From positions 1 to 29,870 of the forward strand of contig JAEWLZ010000320.1 of the NCBI GenBank assembly GCA_023457295.1: a stretch of DNA of 29,870 nt. The letters are read 5' to 3'. The DNA comes from Cyanobacteria bacterium OH_PDB_112 (GTDB lineage Bacteria; Cyanobacteriota; Vampirovibrionia; Gastranaerophilales; CAJFVJ01). Shown here piece by piece: positions 1 through 8,400 of this stretch. The position numbers and the translations under genes are program-made. A model generated the notes under the pieces. The model had not been told where the DNA came from. It worked only from the letters and a program-made list of their open reading frames with translations, and did no database searches. Position 1 is the stretch's first letter. Each line of letters opens with the position of its first letter.

Positions 1-154
1 GCAAAGCCCCTCCTAATCCTATGCTTTCATCGTCTGCATGAGGAGCAAGGCAAAGGCAATTTTTATTGGTGAGTTCTAATGGTAAAAATTTTGTATTTGA
101 TGCCAAAAAAACTTTATAAATTCGTGCTATTAAAAACCTAAAAAGAAAATTCAT
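1..154 (-). CDS. PIG-L (LmbE-like) family deacetylase, N-terminal part
   Basis: The reading frame runs off the left edge of the window; 51 codons are visible. It starts at an ATG (complement of 152-154) with a GGAG site about 7 nt upstream. After about 35 residues it reads APHADDESIGLGGAL, which matches the metal-binding (A/H)PxxDE motif of PIG-L/LmbE N-acetylglucosaminyl deacetylases (usual form AHPDDE followed by a Gly-rich turn). Members hydrolyse N-acetyl groups from sugar or glycan conjugates. The N-terminal 18 residues (MNFLFRFLIARIYKVFLA) are hydrophobic and basic and may be a membrane anchor. It is divergent from hydE. The substrate cannot be told from this fragment. The family call rests on one motif in the right position near the N-terminus. 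Confidence 0.75.
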   Translation of the reverse strand, partial: MNFLFRFLIARIYKVFLASNTKFLPLELTNKNCLCLAPHADDESIGLGGAL

Positions 155-278
155 TATAAAACTCCGAAATACTTGTCTTTGTTCAATTTATTATACATAA
201 AAAGTTCTATATAAGGTAATGTATTAAAAAAAGTTTAATTTTTAGTATAAAGATAGTTTTTTGGTTTAGAATATTTTT

Positions 279-1265
279 ATGAAACTTACTAGAGAAAAAA
301 TTATAGAGTTATTAAAAACTACCGATGATAGTCTTTTTAAGCTTGCTGATAAAGTACGCAAAGAAAACGTCGGAGATGAAGTTCATCTTCGAGGTTTAAT
401 AGAATTTTCGGATTATTGCAAGCAAAATTGCATGTATTGCGGTATAAGAAGAGATAATAAAGAATGTGTAAGGTATAGAATAGAACCGGAAAATATAATC
501 GAACTTGCCAAAAAAGCTAAAAGTTATGGCTATCAAACAGTTGTACTTCAATCAGGAGAAGACCCTTATTATACTGTTGAGAAAATGACATACATTTTGA
601 CAGAAATAAAGAAACTTGATATGGCTATTACTCTTGGAATAGGGGAGAAAACTCTTGAAGAATACAAGGCTTATCGTGAAGCAGGAGCTGACAGATTTTT
701 GATTCGTATCGAAACAACTGATAAAGAACTTTATAGAAGTTTGCATCCCGGTATGGATTTTGATAATAGGGTTAGATGCCTCAGGGATTTGAAAACTTTA
801 GGTTATGAAGTAGGTACCGGTTGTCTTGTAGGGTTGCCAAATCAAACTATTGAATCGTTAGCGGATGATATTTTATTTTTTAAAGAAATTGATGCCGATA
901 TGATAGGGATTGGTCCTTTTATTCCTAATCCAAATACTCCTTTAGGGCAGGCAGAAGGCGGTAATTTTGACTTGGCATTAAGAGTAATGGCGGTTACAAG
1001 GCTTCTTTTGCCGGATATAAATATTCCTGCAACAACGGCTATGGAAACATTAAATCCAAATGGTCGTCTTATTGCTCTTCAAAGCGGAGCTAATATTGTT
1101 ATGCCTAATGTGACAGAAGGTGATTTTCGTAAATATTATGAACTTTATCCCGGAAAAATTTGTGTAAATGACACTCCTGTAAAATGTGTGGGGTGTATAA
1201 CCGGCAAAATCAAAAGTATCGGTCGTGAAGTCTCTAAGACAAAGGGATTTCGCAAAAAGAAATAA
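279..1265 (+). CDS. hydE: [FeFe] hydrogenase H-cluster radical SAM maturase HydE
   Basis: Radical SAM enzyme of 328 residues, within the usual HydE length. The cluster motif C47-x3-C51-x2-C54 (DYCKQNCMYCGIRRDN) is characteristic of HydE, and the GIGEKTLEEY and GPFIPNPNTPL segments fit the HydE/BioB-like TIM barrel. HydE works with HydG and HydF to build the 2Fe subcluster of [FeFe] hydrogenase, so the cell probably evolves or consumes H2. No hydF, hydG or hydrogenase gene is adjacent. The ATG at 279 has no recognisable Shine-Dalgarno sequence. A TAGAAT box ends only 6 nt upstream of it, so the transcript may be leaderless. Divergent from the PIG-L gene. Confidence 0.9.
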   Translation: MKLTREKIIELLKTTDDSLFKLADKVRKENVGDEVHLRGLIEFSDYCKQNCMYCGIRRDNKECVRYRIEPENIIELAKKAKSYGYQTVVLQSGEDPYYTVEKMTYILTEIKKLDMAITLGIGEKTLEEYKAYREAGADRFLIRIETTDKELYRSLHPGMDFDNRVRCLRDLKTLGYEVGTGCLVGLPNQTIESLADDILFFKEIDADMIGIGPFIPNPNTPLGQAEGGNFDLALRVMAVTRLLLPDINIPATTAMETLNPNGRLIALQSGANIVMPNVTEGDFRKYYELYPGKICVNDTPVKCVGCITGKIKSIGREVSKTKGFRKKK

Positions 1266-1417
1266 AGATAATTTCGGTTGTTTTAGAATTTAGTTTCTTT
1301 ACTGTATTTAGCTTAAGTTTCAAATATTAATTAATATTGCAATACTGTTTTTTTTGGGTTTAAAAAAAAATATGTTTGTATTACGATTGACTTCAGAAAT
1401 CACAGGAAAAATCGGTA

Positions 1418-2194
1418 ATGGAAAAAGAAAATGTAATTTACTGCGATTTTGGAGTTATGACATCTCCGGTCTCTGACAAAAATCGCACCACTAAAGGGAG
1501 GACAGCTTTAAAGGGTTTGAAAAAACCCGAGTTGAGCAGTATTGTTTATAGTGATTTTGATGGGACTGTAACAAAAGAAGATTCTGTAAATAAGTTTTTA
1601 ACTCTTTTTGCGGATAAAGAATGGCTTGATGTCGAAGAAGAGTGGATTCGCGGAGAAATCGGTTCAAGAGAATGTCTTTTGAGGCAGGTAAATTTAGTTC
1701 CCGAATTGTCTATGCAGGATTTGGCTGATTATATTGATTCTATTCAAATAGATGAAGGATTCATTGATTTTTATAAATATGTTCAAAGCAAAAATTCAGA
1801 ACTTGTTATTGTTAGTGACGGTTTTGATTTGTTTATAAAAGAAACTTTAAGGAAGCATAATCTAAAAGGCATAAAATATTATGCCAATACTTTAATATTT
1901 AAGGACAATAGATTGAGCTTGGAATTTAACTATGGTAATCCTTACTGTAAGAACGGTTCTGGGGTTTGTAAGTGTTCTACCACAAGAATAAAAGATTTTT
2001 GTTATATAGGTGACGGACTTTCAGATGTTTGTGTGGCAAAAAAAGCAGGTACTTTGTTTGCTAAGAAAAGTCTGAAAAAACATTGTGATGAAGCAAAAAT
2101 AGACTACTATGATTATCAAACATTTGAGGATGTTTTAGCCTATTTTGCGAAAAAAGGAGAGATAAATGCAAAACTTAATTACATCAATAACTGA
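1418..2194 (+). CDS. MtnX-like HAD-IB family phosphatase
   Basis: 258-residue HAD-superfamily phosphatase. Motif I is YSDFDGTVT (D46 nucleophile, D48 acid/base). Motif II is VIVSDGFD and motif IV is GDGLSDVC. A GNPYCKNGSGVCKC Cys-rich stretch near residue 180 resembles the substrate-cap region of MtnX-like phosphatases. MtnX dephosphorylates 2-hydroxy-3-keto-5-methylthiopentenyl-1-phosphate in methionine salvage, but no other salvage gene is here, so the substrate is open. About 40 residues precede the HAD fold (B. subtilis MtnX is about 235 residues). The ATG start is supported by AGGA about 10 nt upstream. The 3' end overlaps the next gene by 29 bp, which indicates translational coupling. 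First gene of the operon to 4725. Confidence 0.78.
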   Translation: MEKENVIYCDFGVMTSPVSDKNRTTKGRTALKGLKKPELSSIVYSDFDGTVTKEDSVNKFLTLFADKEWLDVEEEWIRGEIGSRECLLRQVNLVPELSMQDLADYIDSIQIDEGFIDFYKYVQSKNSELVIVSDGFDLFIKETLRKHNLKGIKYYANTLIFKDNRLSLEFNYGNPYCKNGSGVCKCSTTRIKDFCYIGDGLSDVCVAKKAGTLFAKKSLKKHCDEAKIDYYDYQTFEDVLAYFAKKGEINAKLNYINN

Positions 2195-3545
2195 TGCAGA
2201 AATTAGAGATTTGGACAGTAAATATTGTTCATACGGCGATACAGTACATTATTCCGAAACGCCGAAAATCTTTAGAGATTGTGATGGTTCATTTATGTAT
2301 GATTCGGAAGAAACTCCTTTTTTGGATTTGCAAATGTGGTATGCTTCATGTAATTTAGGCTATAAAAATAAACGTATTGCAGATGCCGTTGTTGACCAAA
2401 TTAATACTATGCCTCAAATAGCATCACGCTTTTTATACGATTATAAAGTTTTGCTTTCTGAAAAAATAGCAACAGCAAATGAAAAAAGATTTGGCAGAAA
2501 AGGTCGTGTTCACTTCAACGTAGGTGGTGCTCAGGCTAATGAAGATGCTTTGAAATTGGTAAGAAACTTTACCGGCAAAAACCTTATGTTTGCTTTTATG
2601 GGTGGTTATCACGGTCGTACAATCGGAACTTCAGCTATCACATCAAGTTTCCGTTATCGTGAAAATTATGGACACTTTGGTGACAGAGCACATTTTGTTC
2701 CGTTTCCTTATTGCTACAGATGCCATTACGGCAAAAAATGTGAAGACTGCAATTTTTACTGTGTAAAACAGTTTGAAAAGAATTTTGACAGTGAGTACAA
2801 ATCTTTCTATGACCCTGCAAACGGAAAATGTGAATATGTCGCTTTTATTGCAGAACCTTTGCAAGGAACAGGCGGTTATATTGTTCCTCCTATGGGTTAT
2901 TTTAAAGAACTTAAAAAAGTTCTTGATAAGTACGGTATTTTATTTGTTGTAGATGAAATTCAAATGGGATTCTATCGTACGGGTAAATTATGGTCTATTG
3001 AACATTTCGGTGTTGAACCCGATGTAATTACATTCGGAAAATCAATGACAAATGGCTTAAATCCTCTTGGCGGGCTTTGGGCAAAAGAAGAAATGATTAA
3101 CCCTGAAATTTGGCCTGCCGGCAGAACCCACTCTACTTATTCTTCAAACCCAATTGGAACAAGAGCCGGCTATGAAGTTATGAGTATTTTTGAAGAAGAC
3201 GATTTTGAAACTTCTATTACTGAAAAAGGCAAAAAATTCCTTGAAGGTTTAAAACATTTAGAAAATAAATACAAAAAAATCGGTAATGTCGATGGTCTTG
3301 GGCTTGCTTTGAGAATAGAATGTACAGAAGAAGACGGATTTACGCCTAGCAAAAAACTTTGTGATTCTATCATAGATGAAGGTCTAAAAGGAGATTTGAC
3401 TTATAAAGGTGAAAAATGCGGTATAGTTCTAAATAATGGCGGATATTACAAAAACGTAATTACGCTTGTTCCTGCAGTTACTATTACCAATGAAGAAATT
3501 GATATGGCGATAGACCTTATAGACCAGTTATTTGCGAGGTTTTAA
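2166..3545 (+). CDS. Class III PLP-dependent aminotransferase
   Basis: 459-residue fold-type I aminotransferase of the class III group (4-aminobutyrate, ornithine and diaminopimelic/diaminobutyrate-type enzymes). FVVDEIQMGFYRTGKLW carries the PLP-pyridine Asp (D263). DVITFGKSMTNG holds the Schiff-base Lys (K292). GGYHGRTIGT near 146-155 is the family's phosphate/substrate loop. A Cys cluster (C183, C186, C192, C195, C199) matches the CYRCxxG...C insert seen in some bacterial and archaeal 4-aminobutyrate-type aminotransferases; it might bind a metal. It starts inside the HAD gene with AAGGAGA 5-6 nt upstream. The amine donor and acceptor cannot be assigned. The HAD phosphatase and the Cys-hydrolase alongside suggest a small-molecule modification pathway. 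Confidence 0.88.
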   Translation: MQNLITSITDAEIRDLDSKYCSYGDTVHYSETPKIFRDCDGSFMYDSEETPFLDLQMWYASCNLGYKNKRIADAVVDQINTMPQIASRFLYDYKVLLSEKIATANEKRFGRKGRVHFNVGGAQANEDALKLVRNFTGKNLMFAFMGGYHGRTIGTSAITSSFRYRENYGHFGDRAHFVPFPYCYRCHYGKKCEDCNFYCVKQFEKNFDSEYKSFYDPANGKCEYVAFIAEPLQGTGGYIVPPMGYFKELKKVLDKYGILFVVDEIQMGFYRTGKLWSIEHFGVEPDVITFGKSMTNGLNPLGGLWAKEEMINPEIWPAGRTHSTYSSNPIGTRAGYEVMSIFEEDDFETSITEKGKKFLEGLKHLENKYKKIGNVDGLGLALRIECTEEDGFTPSKKLCDSIIDEGLKGDLTYKGEKCGIVLNNGGYYKNVITLVPAVTITNEEIDMAIDLIDQLFARF

Positions 3546-3547
3546 TT

Positions 3548-4378
3548 TTGGGGTCGGCATTTGATTTTGAACTAAAACATTCGGAAAAACCTAAAAAAGC
3601 TATATTATTATTTCACGGAATGACAGGAAGTCCATTTGAATTGCGCAAATATGCGAAGCATTTGCATAATCAAGGTTTTGATGTTTTTGCTTATTGTTTA
3701 CCCGGGCATGGTGATCATGAACAACGTATAGAATCTGTGAAATGGCAAGATTGGGTCAATTTTTCAAATGAAAAATATGAATCTTTGAGAAATAATTATA
3801 ATGAGTTTTTTCTTGGGGGACTTTGTCTTGGAGCTGTTATAGCTCTGAATTTGGCACAGACATATAAGGATGTTACCGGAGTTATAGGACTTTCAACTAC
3901 TCTTTTTCTTGATGGCTGGACAATTCCTTGGTACTACGATTTGATGATTGGCATCGGACTTCATACTATTATAAGGTATTATTATACTTTCCCTGAAAGA
4001 GAGCCTTATGGTATAAAAAATGAATCCACAAGGCGTAAAGTAGCCAATCTTATGAAAAAAAATACTGTAGCTTTGGACAATTATCCGATGTCTTGTATTT
4101 ATGAGCTTTTGGAATTGTCAAAATATACAAGAAGAAATATGGCAAAGGTTATCGCGCCTATTTTGCTTATGCATTCAACAGAAGATGACCTTACAAGCAT
4201 AAAAAGTGCCGAATTTGTTTATAAAAATGTGTCTTCCGAATTAAAAGAATATATTAAACTTAAAGATAGTTATCATTTGGTTATTTATGACAATGAAAAA
4301 GAATTTGTGTTTAATAAATCTATCGAATTTATGAACAGTTTGTGTGCGAAATCGGAATTGCAAGAGGTGTTGGGGTGA
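3548..4378 (+). CDS. Alpha/beta hydrolase with a Cys nucleophile (carboxylesterase/lipase-like)
   Basis: 276-residue alpha/beta hydrolase resembling carboxylesterases and monoacylglycerol lipases. The oxyanion-side motif is LFHGMTGSP (H23-G24). The nucleophile elbow is G91-L92-C93-L94-G95, so a Cys takes the usual Ser place, as in dienelactone hydrolase and PHA synthases. An acidic residue (HSTEDDLTS, D213/D214) and a His (DSYHLVIYD, H243) complete a likely triad. It starts at TTG, 2 nt after the aminotransferase stop, with GAGG 9 nt upstream. It overlaps the next gene (GTGA). A thioester or acyl-transfer role is possible, but the substrate is unknown. Confidence 0.82.
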   Translation: MGSAFDFELKHSEKPKKAILLFHGMTGSPFELRKYAKHLHNQGFDVFAYCLPGHGDHEQRIESVKWQDWVNFSNEKYESLRNNYNEFFLGGLCLGAVIALNLAQTYKDVTGVIGLSTTLFLDGWTIPWYYDLMIGIGLHTIIRYYYTFPEREPYGIKNESTRRKVANLMKKNTVALDNYPMSCIYELLELSKYTRRNMAKVIAPILLMHSTEDDLTSIKSAEFVYKNVSSELKEYIKLKDSYHLVIYDNEKEFVFNKSIEFMNSLCAKSELQEVLG

Positions 4379-4725
4379 ATTTAGCTTTAATTAGTTTTTT
4401 GGCAATAAATATTGTCTTTATAGTTTTATTTTTTGTGGGTAAAAAATTCATTTTTAAAATAAAAAGTAATCCTAATTTGACAGCCGGCTATGCTTTGCTT
4501 TTAGGTATTATGTTTGTATTGTATTTTTTGTCTGTATTTGTTGTTGTGATTTCATCAATTGTTGCACACAAATTTTTGCCTGTAATTTTGCTTGTTTTTG
4601 TATTTTTGCCTTTTGTTATAGGTAAAAAAGTTACTTATGAAAAACTTAATTTTTATTCAAATTTGCAGTTGGTGACATTTTTATTTAGCTTAATTTTGGG
4701 CTTAGTATTTTTGAAAGTATATTAA
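4375..4725 (+). CDS. Small integral membrane protein, function unknown
   Basis: 116 residues starting at a GTG that overlaps the TGA of the hydrolase (GTGA), with AAGAGG about 9 nt upstream. The frame opens earlier (ATG at 4342), but that would put 33 bp inside the hydrolase and add a hydrophilic tail, so GTG is preferred. The protein is almost entirely hydrophobic, with about four predicted membrane helices separated by short basic loops (VGKKFIFKIKSN and IGKKVTYEK). I recognise no family. Being last in a coupled operon, it may be a membrane partner of the upstream enzymes or a small transporter component. Confidence 0.65.
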   Translation: MNLALISFLAINIVFIVLFFVGKKFIFKIKSNPNLTAGYALLLGIMFVLYFLSVFVVVISSIVAHKFLPVILLVFVFLPFVIGKKVTYEKLNFYSNLQLVTFLFSLILGLVFLKVY

Positions 4726-4735
4726 TTTTAAATAC

Positions 4736-4754
4736 TTTGTAACGAAATTTTAAG
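4736..4754 (+). promoter_or_regulatory. TTTGTAACRAAnnnTTAA motif, copy 1
   Basis: Reads TTTGTAACGAAATTTTAAG. It closely matches the copy before the giant flagellin and the copies before both sigma-28 promoters. It lies about 80 nt upstream of the proposed promoter of the 4901 gene. Its role is unknown; it may be a regulator site. Confidence 0.45.
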
Positions 4755-4834
4755 TGTATCTGAAACCTTATTTTTTAAAAGATTTCAGCAGTTTTGCTTA
4801 TTTGAGTTTTATTTTTTTAAGCAATTTTTGGGTC

Positions 4835-4864
4835 TTGGTTGTTTTTTTATTAAAAGAGTATAAG
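4835..4864 (+). promoter_or_regulatory. Sigma-70-type promoter for the 4901 gene
   Basis: TTGGTT (4835-4840), an 18-nt spacer, then TATAAG (4859-4864). It lies 37 nt before the ATG of the downstream small gene. Confidence 0.4.
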
Positions 4865-4900
4865 ATTTATTGTTTTATTGAGAAATAGAGGAGAAAATTT

Positions 4901-5251
4901 ATGGGTGGACCTTTTACAGTAATAGTTGATGATAAAAAATATCATTGTCCTGTTGGTTCTAGTTCTGAGAAATATTTGAAGGACTTGAGTAAAATAAGAA
5001 TAGATTTTTCATCTAAAGTAAGAGCAACAGAAGATAAAAAAGATGATGCCACATATGTAGCTGCCGCTAAAGAATTTTATAAAATGAGAAGTGATTATAT
5101 AAGAACGACAGGTAAACTGCCCGAAAATGATAAAGATTTACAAAATTTTTCAGGAATAAAACCATCAGAAGGCAAATCACTTTTAGAATATTATTTCAAT
5201 AAAAATGGACTATTCGGTTCGAATGACCAATTAGCAAATGCTGAAAAATAA
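4901..5251 (+). CDS. Hypothetical protein (116 aa), family not recognised
   Basis: A 116-residue soluble, charged protein with no signal peptide or membrane segment, preceded by GAGGAG about 9 nt before the ATG. It has N-terminal beta-like strands (MGGPFTVIVDDKKYHC) followed by Lys/Glu/Asp-rich helical sequence (KEFYKMRSDYIRTTGKLPEND). It sits alone between the four-gene operon and the giant flagellin, flanked by copies of the TTTGTAACRAAnnnTTAA motif. A chaperone or accessory for the giant protein is conceivable from position alone; nothing in the sequence shows it. Confidence 0.6.
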   Translation: MGGPFTVIVDDKKYHCPVGSSSEKYLKDLSKIRIDFSSKVRATEDKKDDATYVAAAKEFYKMRSDYIRTTGKLPENDKDLQNFSGIKPSEGKSLLEYYFNKNGLFGSNDQLANAEK

Positions 5252-5292
5252 TATTTTAAAATAATAAAATTTAAATTAAGTATTGTAACAAA

Positions 5293-5335
5293 GTTTGTAA
5301 CGAATTGTTAAGTTTTTTTAACAATTTTTACAAAC
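5293..5335. promoter_or_regulatory. Near-perfect inverted repeat: two facing copies of the TTTGTAAC motif
   Basis: GTTTGTAA-cg-AATTGTTAA (5293-5311) pairs with TTAACAATT-TTACAAAC (5318-5335) around a 6-nt loop. The left arm is the TTTGTAACGAATTGTTAAG motif (5294-5312); the right arm read on the minus strand is TTTGTAAAAATTGTTAA, a second copy. It lies 42 nt after the 4901 gene and just upstream of the flagellin promoter. It could be a dimeric operator or a weak AT-only terminator. Confidence 0.5.
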
Positions 5336-5337
5336 TT

Positions 5338-5368
5338 TTGTTTAAAAATTTGCCCACTTAGGTATAAT
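5338..5368 (+). promoter_or_regulatory. Promoter for the giant flagellin-like gene
   Basis: A perfect TATAAT (5363-5368) lies 54 nt before the TTG start. The -35 is weak (TTGTTT at 5338 with 19 nt, or TTTAAA at 5341 with 16 nt). No sigma-28 -10 box (GCCGATAA-like) is present here, unlike the two paralog units at 22-24 kb. Confidence 0.4.
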
Positions 5369-5422
5369 AAATAAAGAAACGAAGCTTACGGATTAAGCAT
5401 TTAACAGTCAGGAGAAATATCG

Positions 5423-8400
5423 TTGTCTAGTCTAGATCCTTTATATCAGGGAATTCTATATAATACAGTCAATACGTCTCAGCAAGAGATTAATACTCTC
5501 TTGAAGCAGTTAGAAACAGGTTTGAAAATAAATTCTGCGGCGGATGATCCTGCAAACATTTATGTTTCAGAGGCATTGAACTTTGAGGCATTAGAAAATG
5601 CTGCGACAGAAACAAATGCTCAAAATGGTTTGACATATCTTCAGGTCGCTCAAAAAGCTTACAGCGATATAATTACAGAGTTAAACAAAATTAAAACTCT
5701 TGCGGATAAGGCTTTAACAGGTAATTATGATTCTATTCAGATAGCAGACTTTCAAAATCAGATAACTGCTAGTATTAATACAATAAAAAACATTGAAACA
5801 GGTACGACTTTCAATGGTATTCAGGTTTTTAACAACTCAAATTCGGTAGGTCTTGTAAATGAACATATGTTTGCAATTACATCAAAAGAGGATGTAATAG
5901 TAACTACGGCTACTGTTATTTCCGACAGAGGAAAAGATTATTCAGAATACTTAACAAATGATGTAAGTCGTTATAATAAAATTGATATTAACGGAGAAAT
6001 TGCTCTTGTAAATGATGATGGTACAATAATTTCTTTTAATTCAATTCATATTGCATCTAAGGCTCAGTTTTTGGCTGTTGTATCAGGAATGACATTAGGA
6101 TTAGGACTCGATAAAAACTATGTACTTGATACCGATATAGATTTGACAGGCTACGACACTAGCGGTAAAGCTCTTTTTCAAGGGGATTTTACAGGTACTT
6201 TTGACGGTAATGGTCATACTATTTCGAATTTGACTATCAATAACACCGAAGTCTCAGTTGATGCAGACAAGTCTTATTTTGTATGTGATTCTAGCACTAA
6301 TGGACCGGGTGTAGGTTTATTCGATACCGTTTTGGGCGCAGTATCAAATTTAAATTTGAGCAATATAAATATTTCTGTTGCAGGAAATGTTCACCGTGCA
6401 GGTGCTTTAGCAGGTATAGTTGAAAATGGTGCAAATATTGCAAATGTTAGCGTTGCAAGTGCTACTATATCAGGTGGTACAGACAGTAAAGGTCTTGGCG
6501 GTTTAGTCGGATTTGTTAGTAATGCAACAATTTCTGATTCTTCCGCAAATGCTACTGTTACAGGTGCCTGGGATTTGGGTGGTCTTGCAGGGTTTGTTGC
6601 TGCTAGTACAATAAAAAATTCTGCTTCATCAGGATCTGTCACTTGTAATCAGGCTAGTGCGCAAACAGCTAATTATTATTACGCAGGTTCTCATCTTGAC
6701 AGAATGGTAGGCGGCTTAGCTGGTGTTATCCTTAGTTCTACCATGGATAGTAATCGTTCAAGTTCAACAGTTACCAATTCTTTTAACTATACCGGTGGCA
6801 TATCAGGTATGCTTGGCTCAAGCAGTGTTACAAACAGCTATGCGACAGGTAACGTAACAGGTGCAATTGGTACAGTTGGAGGTTTTTCAGGAGATATAAG
6901 ATCAAATTCTTCTATTTCAAATTGTTACGCCCAAAATTCTGTTTCAGGTGGTTGGGGTGTAGGCGGATTTTATGGTTCTAATGGACAGGCAGGTGTTTCC
7001 GTAGGAAGCATAAGTAACTGTTTTTATGATTCAACAAGATATGCGGGTGGATTTGGTCCTGCTGCGGATGCTGCAAATTGGACAAATTATGCAGGGATAT
7101 CAACTGCGGATATAAGCAGCCATTCAGCGACTTTTAATACTGTTACATTAAACTGGGATAAAATAGATGTTTGGAATACGGCAGGTGCTTCTCCTACTCT
7201 TAATAATATTGGAACTCATGCTCCTATAACAGTTAATAGCAGTAATGTTACTACGATTGAAAATGCTCAGCAATTAGTAAGTGCTTTGAATGGAACGACA
7301 GTAGGCAAAACATTTATTTTGCTTGATAACATTGATTTATCTTCATTAGGAGTTAAAGACAAGGCTTTAATCACCGGTACTTTCCAAGGAACTTTGGAAG
7401 GTAACGGCTATGCTATTTCTAATTTGCAAATTAATTCGACAACAAATGATAATATCGGACTTTTTGAAAATTTGGGTGCGGCATCCAGAGTTCAGAATGT
7501 AATCCTTTCAGATTTCGTTATAAAAGGTGACCTTTGGGTCGGTTCTTTAGCCGGTAGAAATACCGGAGGTGTAATTGACAATGTTGCTGTTGTTGATACA
7601 AATGTTAAGGGTAATGGTCAAGTCGGTGGCTTGGTCGGTTGGAATGGCGCATCAGGTACAATTACAAATTCTTTTGTTTCCGGTCAAGTATCTGGAGATT
7701 CTTTAAGTTATGCTATGGGCGGCTTGGTAGGAAATCTTGACGGCGGAACAATTTCTAGAACATTCGCTAATGTTGATGTTTCAGGCAGCGTTAATATAGG
7801 TGGTTTGGTTGGTCTAGCAGGAACATCCGCGGCGGCTTCAATATCAGAATCTTATGCAAGAGGTTCTGTTACCGGTCAAACATCAGTTGGCGGACTTGTG
7901 GGTTCATTAACTGCTAACGGAACTATAACAAATACATATACTCTTGGAACTGTTACAGGTGAAATAAGTACGGCAGGGCTTGTCGGAAATAATGCGGGTA
8001 ATGTTTCCAATTCTTATTCATTATCAAAAGTTGTGGATTCTACTGCTGTTTTTGATATAACTCAATTTCAGGTGGTTGCAACAGGTGAAATTGTTCAAGG
8101 TATGGATCAAAGACCTAATGATGATTTTTCAATCACCTATACTGCTACAAATTTTGCGGGAGCAGGCACTATATTTGCTTTTAATAGTGTTGAAGATTTT
8201 GATAAATTCAGAATTTTTGATACAACAGGTTCTGCGCCAAGTGACATAGCTCTTTTTTATGAAAAATCAGCAGGAAATGTTTGGAACGGAAGAAAATTAC
8301 AATCAACTGAAAGATATCAATATACTCAAACAGTATTAACTGACCCTCCGTTGGTTGGAGTTCCTATAGATGCTGATGGTATAGATTACAGCATAATAAG

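Noticed and set aside
4758..4786. CTGAAA ... TTTCAG hairpin after the four-gene operon as a terminator
   Set aside because: Only six pairs around a 17-nt loop and no T-run after it.
5370..5398. A sigma-28 promoter for the giant flagellin (TAAA ... ACGGATTAA)
   Set aside because: The -10 lacks the GCCGATAA core and the spacing is poor. The TATAAT at 5363 is a better candidate.
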